From DASYLJ01 sp036009625 (lineage in GTDB: Bacteria; Desulfobacterota; Binatia; DP-6): a DNA stretch of 16,034 nucleotides. Positions 13,931 to 16,034 of this stretch are shown here, one piece after another. The position numbers were made by a program, and so were the translations under genes. The notes under the pieces are model-generated. The model was not told where the DNA came from, did not search any database, and was given only the letters and a program-made list of their open reading frames with translations. The stretch's first letter is position 1; the number at the start of each line of letters is the position of its first letter. The stretch spans positions 1 through 16,034 of the forward strand of contig DASYLJ010000024.1 in NCBI GenBank assembly GCA_036009625.1, in the 5' to 3' direction.

Positions 13931-15416
13931 CCGTCGCCAGCGCCGCCACCGTGGCGAGCACGCAGCACCACGCGAGCAGGTCCCCCACCGTCTCGTAGAT
14001 CGTCGTCACCTGCATGGGCACGACGCGACCATCGATGGTGGCCGCCGTGAACAGCGGGGCGCGTGCCGTGATGCGACCGAAGGGATCGATGATCACCGAC
14101 ACGCCGGTGGTCGTGGCCCGCACCACCCAGAGCCGGCTCTCGACGGCGCGGAGCGCCACCATCGCGAGGTGCTGGTCGGAGCCGGCCGTCTCCCCGAACC
14201 AGCCGTCGTTCGAGAGGTTCACCAGCAGCGACGCCCCTGCCGCCGTCTGGCGCCGCACGACGTCCGGGAAGATCGCCTCGAAGCAGATCAACGTCGCCAC
14301 GTCGCCGTAGGGCGTGTGCAGCAGCGCCGGCTCGTCTGCCGCCGTGAAGAAGCGGACCCGCTCGAAGCGTCGCCGCAGGAGCTCGATCGTGCGCAGCGGG
14401 AAGTACTCGGCGAAGGGCAGCAGGTGCACCTTGTCGTAGTGGCCCGCGATCCGTCCGTCGCGCGTCATCAGGAAGGCCGAGTTGAAGAAACGTGCCGGCC
14501 GGCCCTCGGTGCGTGGCCCGCCCACGATGAGATCGGCGCCCTGCGCCTGCAGGACCTCGGCGATCATGGCGGCGTACAGCGGTTCGGTGTCGAGGAAGAA
14601 CGTGATGGCGCTCTCGGGCCAGACGATCAGCTGCGGATGCGTCTTCGCCGCGCCGTCGATCGTCAGGCGGAGGTACTGTCCGAGCCCCTCGGCGTAGAGC
14701 TCCTCCCGCCACTGCGAGCCGAGGTCGACGTTGCCCTGCACCACCATCACGGGGACCACCGGCTCGGTCGGGAGCGCCATCCGGAGCCGCACCGCGCCGT
14801 ACGTCCACACGATCGCGATCACGGCCACGGCAGCGAGCATCGGTCGCAGACGACCAGATCGCTGTGGCGCCTGGCGCCACACCGCCTCGGCGACGAACCC
14901 GTTCGCCAGTGCGACGACGAACGACAGCGCGTACACCCCGCCGACGTCGGCGAGCTGGATGAGGGACGGGTGCGGCACGAGCGCATAGCCGAGCAGCAAC
15001 CACGGGTGCCCCGTCAGCAGGTGCGCACGCGCGAGCTCGCAGGTGACGTAGAGCGCGGCCGTCAGCCACGGTCGCGTCCATGGGCCCCAGCGTCGGCTGA
15101 GCCGCGCATAGGCGACGCCGAACACCGCGAAGTACGAGCCCATGAAGACGACGGCGACGCCGAGCGCGAACAGGAACCCGAACCAGAACGGCTGCTGCCA
15201 GTAGAACGACAGCGCACCGGGCACCCAGTAGCCGATCCCGGAGAGGGTCGCGGTGCCCCACAGCAGACCGGCGAGAGTCGCCCGCCACGGCGCGAGCCCA
15301 CGCAGGGCGAGCAGCAGCGGGACGAGCGCGACCCACGCCACCGCGGACAGATTCCATGGTGGAAACGCGGCGCAGTAAGCTCCCGCCGAGAGCAGCAGCG
15401 CGCCGATCCGCCACAT
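13908..15416 (-). CDS. lnt: Apolipoprotein N-acyltransferase
   Basis: A 502-residue inner-membrane enzyme that adds the third acyl chain to the N-terminal diacylglyceryl-Cys of lipoproteins. About six transmembrane segments occupy residues 1-210 (start MWRIGALLLSAGAYCAAFPP; GYWVPGAL and HPWLLLGYALVPHP are typical of Lnt). A nitrilase-fold periplasmic domain follows with the Glu-Lys-Cys triad: Glu268 in VWPESAI, Lys329 in YDKVHLLPFAEYFP and Cys378 in LICFEAIFP. NLSNDGWFG is also present, and a final hydrophobic segment lies near the C-terminus. Length and triad spacing match the E. coli enzyme. The start ATG (15416-15414) overlaps the upstream stop in TGATG; GTG 15419 is an alternative one codon longer. 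Its 3' end overlaps the convergent cyclase gene by 23 bases. The gene supports an outer-membrane lipoprotein system, fitting the lipoprotein at 359. Confidence 0.95.
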   Translation of the reverse strand: MWRIGALLLSAGAYCAAFPPWNLSAVAWVALVPLLLALRGLAPWRATLAGLLWGTATLSGIGYWVPGALSFYWQQPFWFGFLFALGVAVVFMGSYFAVFGVAYARLSRRWGPWTRPWLTAALYVTCELARAHLLTGHPWLLLGYALVPHPSLIQLADVGGVYALSFVVALANGFVAEAVWRQAPQRSGRLRPMLAAVAVIAIVWTYGAVRLRMALPTEPVVPVMVVQGNVDLGSQWREELYAEGLGQYLRLTIDGAAKTHPQLIVWPESAITFFLDTEPLYAAMIAEVLQAQGADLIVGGPRTEGRPARFFNSAFLMTRDGRIAGHYDKVHLLPFAEYFPLRTIELLRRRFERVRFFTAADEPALLHTPYGDVATLICFEAIFPDVVRRQTAAGASLLVNLSNDGWFGETAGSDQHLAMVALRAVESRLWVVRATTTGVSVIIDPFGRITARAPLFTAATIDGRVVPMQVTTIYETVGDLLAWCCVLATVAALATARGDSTS

Positions 15417-16034
15417 CACGTCGTTGGCTCCACGCCGAACCGGCGCGCCACGGCGAGCGCGCTCTCGACCCCATCCTCGTGGAAGCCGTAGCCCCAGTAC
15501 GCGCCGCAGAAGTGCGTCCGCCCGACACCGCTGATCGCCGCGTGGCGTCCCTGCGCCGCCACCGCCGCGCGCGTGTAGACGGGGTGGTGATACACGAACC
15601 GTCGCAGCACCCGCGCCGGATCGATCGCCGCGGCGTTGAGCGTCACGCACAGCGGCGACCGCGACGGCAGCCGCTGCAGGCGGCTCATGTCGTAGGTGAC
15701 GACGACGCGATCGGTGTGACGCCCGAGATCGACGTTCCAGCTCGACCAGGCGCGACGTGCGCGTGGCAGCAGCGACGCGTCCGTATGCAACACCGCCTCG
15801 TTTTCCTGCTCGCCGAACGCCGACAGCACGTCCCGCTCCACCGCGGTGGGATCCTCCAGCAGCCGCAACGCCTGGCTGCCGTGCACCGCCATCACCACGG
15901 CGTCGAATCGTTCGGTTCCGCCGCGGCTACGCACGTCCACCCCGTCCTCCCCACGGCGCACGCCGTCGACGGCGCAGCCGAGCCGCACGCGATCGCGCAG
16001 CGCCGCCAGCAACGCGTCGACATAGCACGCCGCC
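15416..16034 (-). CDS. COG2907-type FAD-dependent amine oxidase-like protein, C-terminal part (cut by window edge)
   Basis: The last 205 codons of a flavoprotein; the N-terminal FAD-binding Rossmann motif lies beyond the window, and the reading frame is open to the edge. Recognisable pieces are FDAVVMAVHGSQALRLLED, VLHTDASLLP, WSSWNV, VVVTYDMSRLQRL, LCVTLN, RRFVYHHPVYT and the closing HFCGAYWGYGFHEDGVESAL, the usual end of COG2907 proteins where the flavin is contacted. These proteins are described as predicted NAD/FAD-binding amine-oxidase relatives and are commonly found beside DUF1365 and cyclopropane-fatty-acid-synthase-like methyltransferases, which suggests action on membrane fatty acids. 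Those neighbours would lie outside this window and cannot be checked. The stop overlaps the lnt start (TGATG), so the two genes are an operon. Family confident; reaction unknown. Confidence 0.88.
   Translation of the reverse strand, partial: AACYVDALLAALRDRVRLGCAVDGVRRGEDGVDVRSRGGTERFDAVVMAVHGSQALRLLEDPTAVERDVLSAFGEQENEAVLHTDASLLPRARRAWSSWNVDLGRHTDRVVVTYDMSRLQRLPSRSPLCVTLNAAAIDPARVLRRFVYHHPVYTRAAVAAQGRHAAISGVGRTHFCGAYWGYGFHEDGVESALAVARRFGVEPTT

Noticed and set aside
14169..15491. A 440-residue plus-strand frame antisense to lnt.
   Set aside because: The lnt triad and membrane segments on the opposite strand are clear, and the plus frame is Arg/Glu/His-rich without domains.
1..16034. tRNA, rRNA, CRISPR arrays, riboswitches, insertion sequences and intrinsic terminators.
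   Set aside because: The gaps between genes are at most about 115 bases, and none shows cloverleaf features, regular repeats, transposase motifs or a stem followed by a T run.

Overview
The window is GC-rich, densely coded DNA from a Gram-negative bacterium. Evidence for an outer membrane is an apolipoprotein N-acyltransferase (Lnt), a lipobox-bearing DUF1254/DUF1214 lipoprotein and an anchored TAXI-type periplasmic binding protein. Gene content and style (soil or groundwater proteobacterium-like, possibly a Binatia or deltaproteobacterial lineage) suggest a poorly cultured group, but this placement is inference. No rRNA, tRNA, CRISPR array, insertion sequence or phage gene was seen. No gene-free stretch exceeds about 115 bases.

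Layout. (1) 1-254 (-): N-terminal part of an ABC transporter ATPase, cut by the window edge. It is divergent from (2) 359-3302 (+): a DUF1254/DUF1214 lipoprotein followed by an orphan TAXI-family solute-binding protein with membrane segments at both ends. (3) 3372-7361 (+): a tight four-gene cassette of AMP-forming acid ligase, acyl carrier protein, MBOAT-like membrane O-acyltransferase and an isocitrate lyase/PEP mutase-superfamily C-C lyase. The first three mirror DltA-DltC-DltB. (4) 7358-9370 (-): an LTA-synthase-like membrane sulfatase-fold enzyme, convergent with the cassette and sharing the CTAG that holds both stop codons. (5) 9486-13930 (+): a small four-helix membrane protein translationally coupled (TGATG) to a 1358-residue protein with two class III cyclase domains, an AAA-type ATPase and a helical repeat tail. 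(6) 13908-16034 (-): Lnt, coupled (TGATG) to the C-terminal part of a COG2907-type flavin amine oxidase that runs off the window.

Most notable points. The ligase/ACP/MBOAT cassette beside an LtaS-like phosphoglycerol-transferase homologue looks like an envelope-acylation system resembling Gram-positive D-alanylation, but in a Gram-negative genome and with an unknown acyl group. The tandem cyclase has complementary active-site losses. Domain 1 keeps both metal Asp residues and has lost Asn/Arg; domain 2 keeps Lys/Thr/Asn/Arg and has lost a metal Asp. One composite catalytic site and one dead site are predicted, as in animal soluble adenylyl cyclase, whose domain order it shares. The ligase gene and the LtaS-like gene, on opposite strands, share an exact 13-mer containing TATAAG a similar short distance before their starts, which may mark a common promoter and co-expression.
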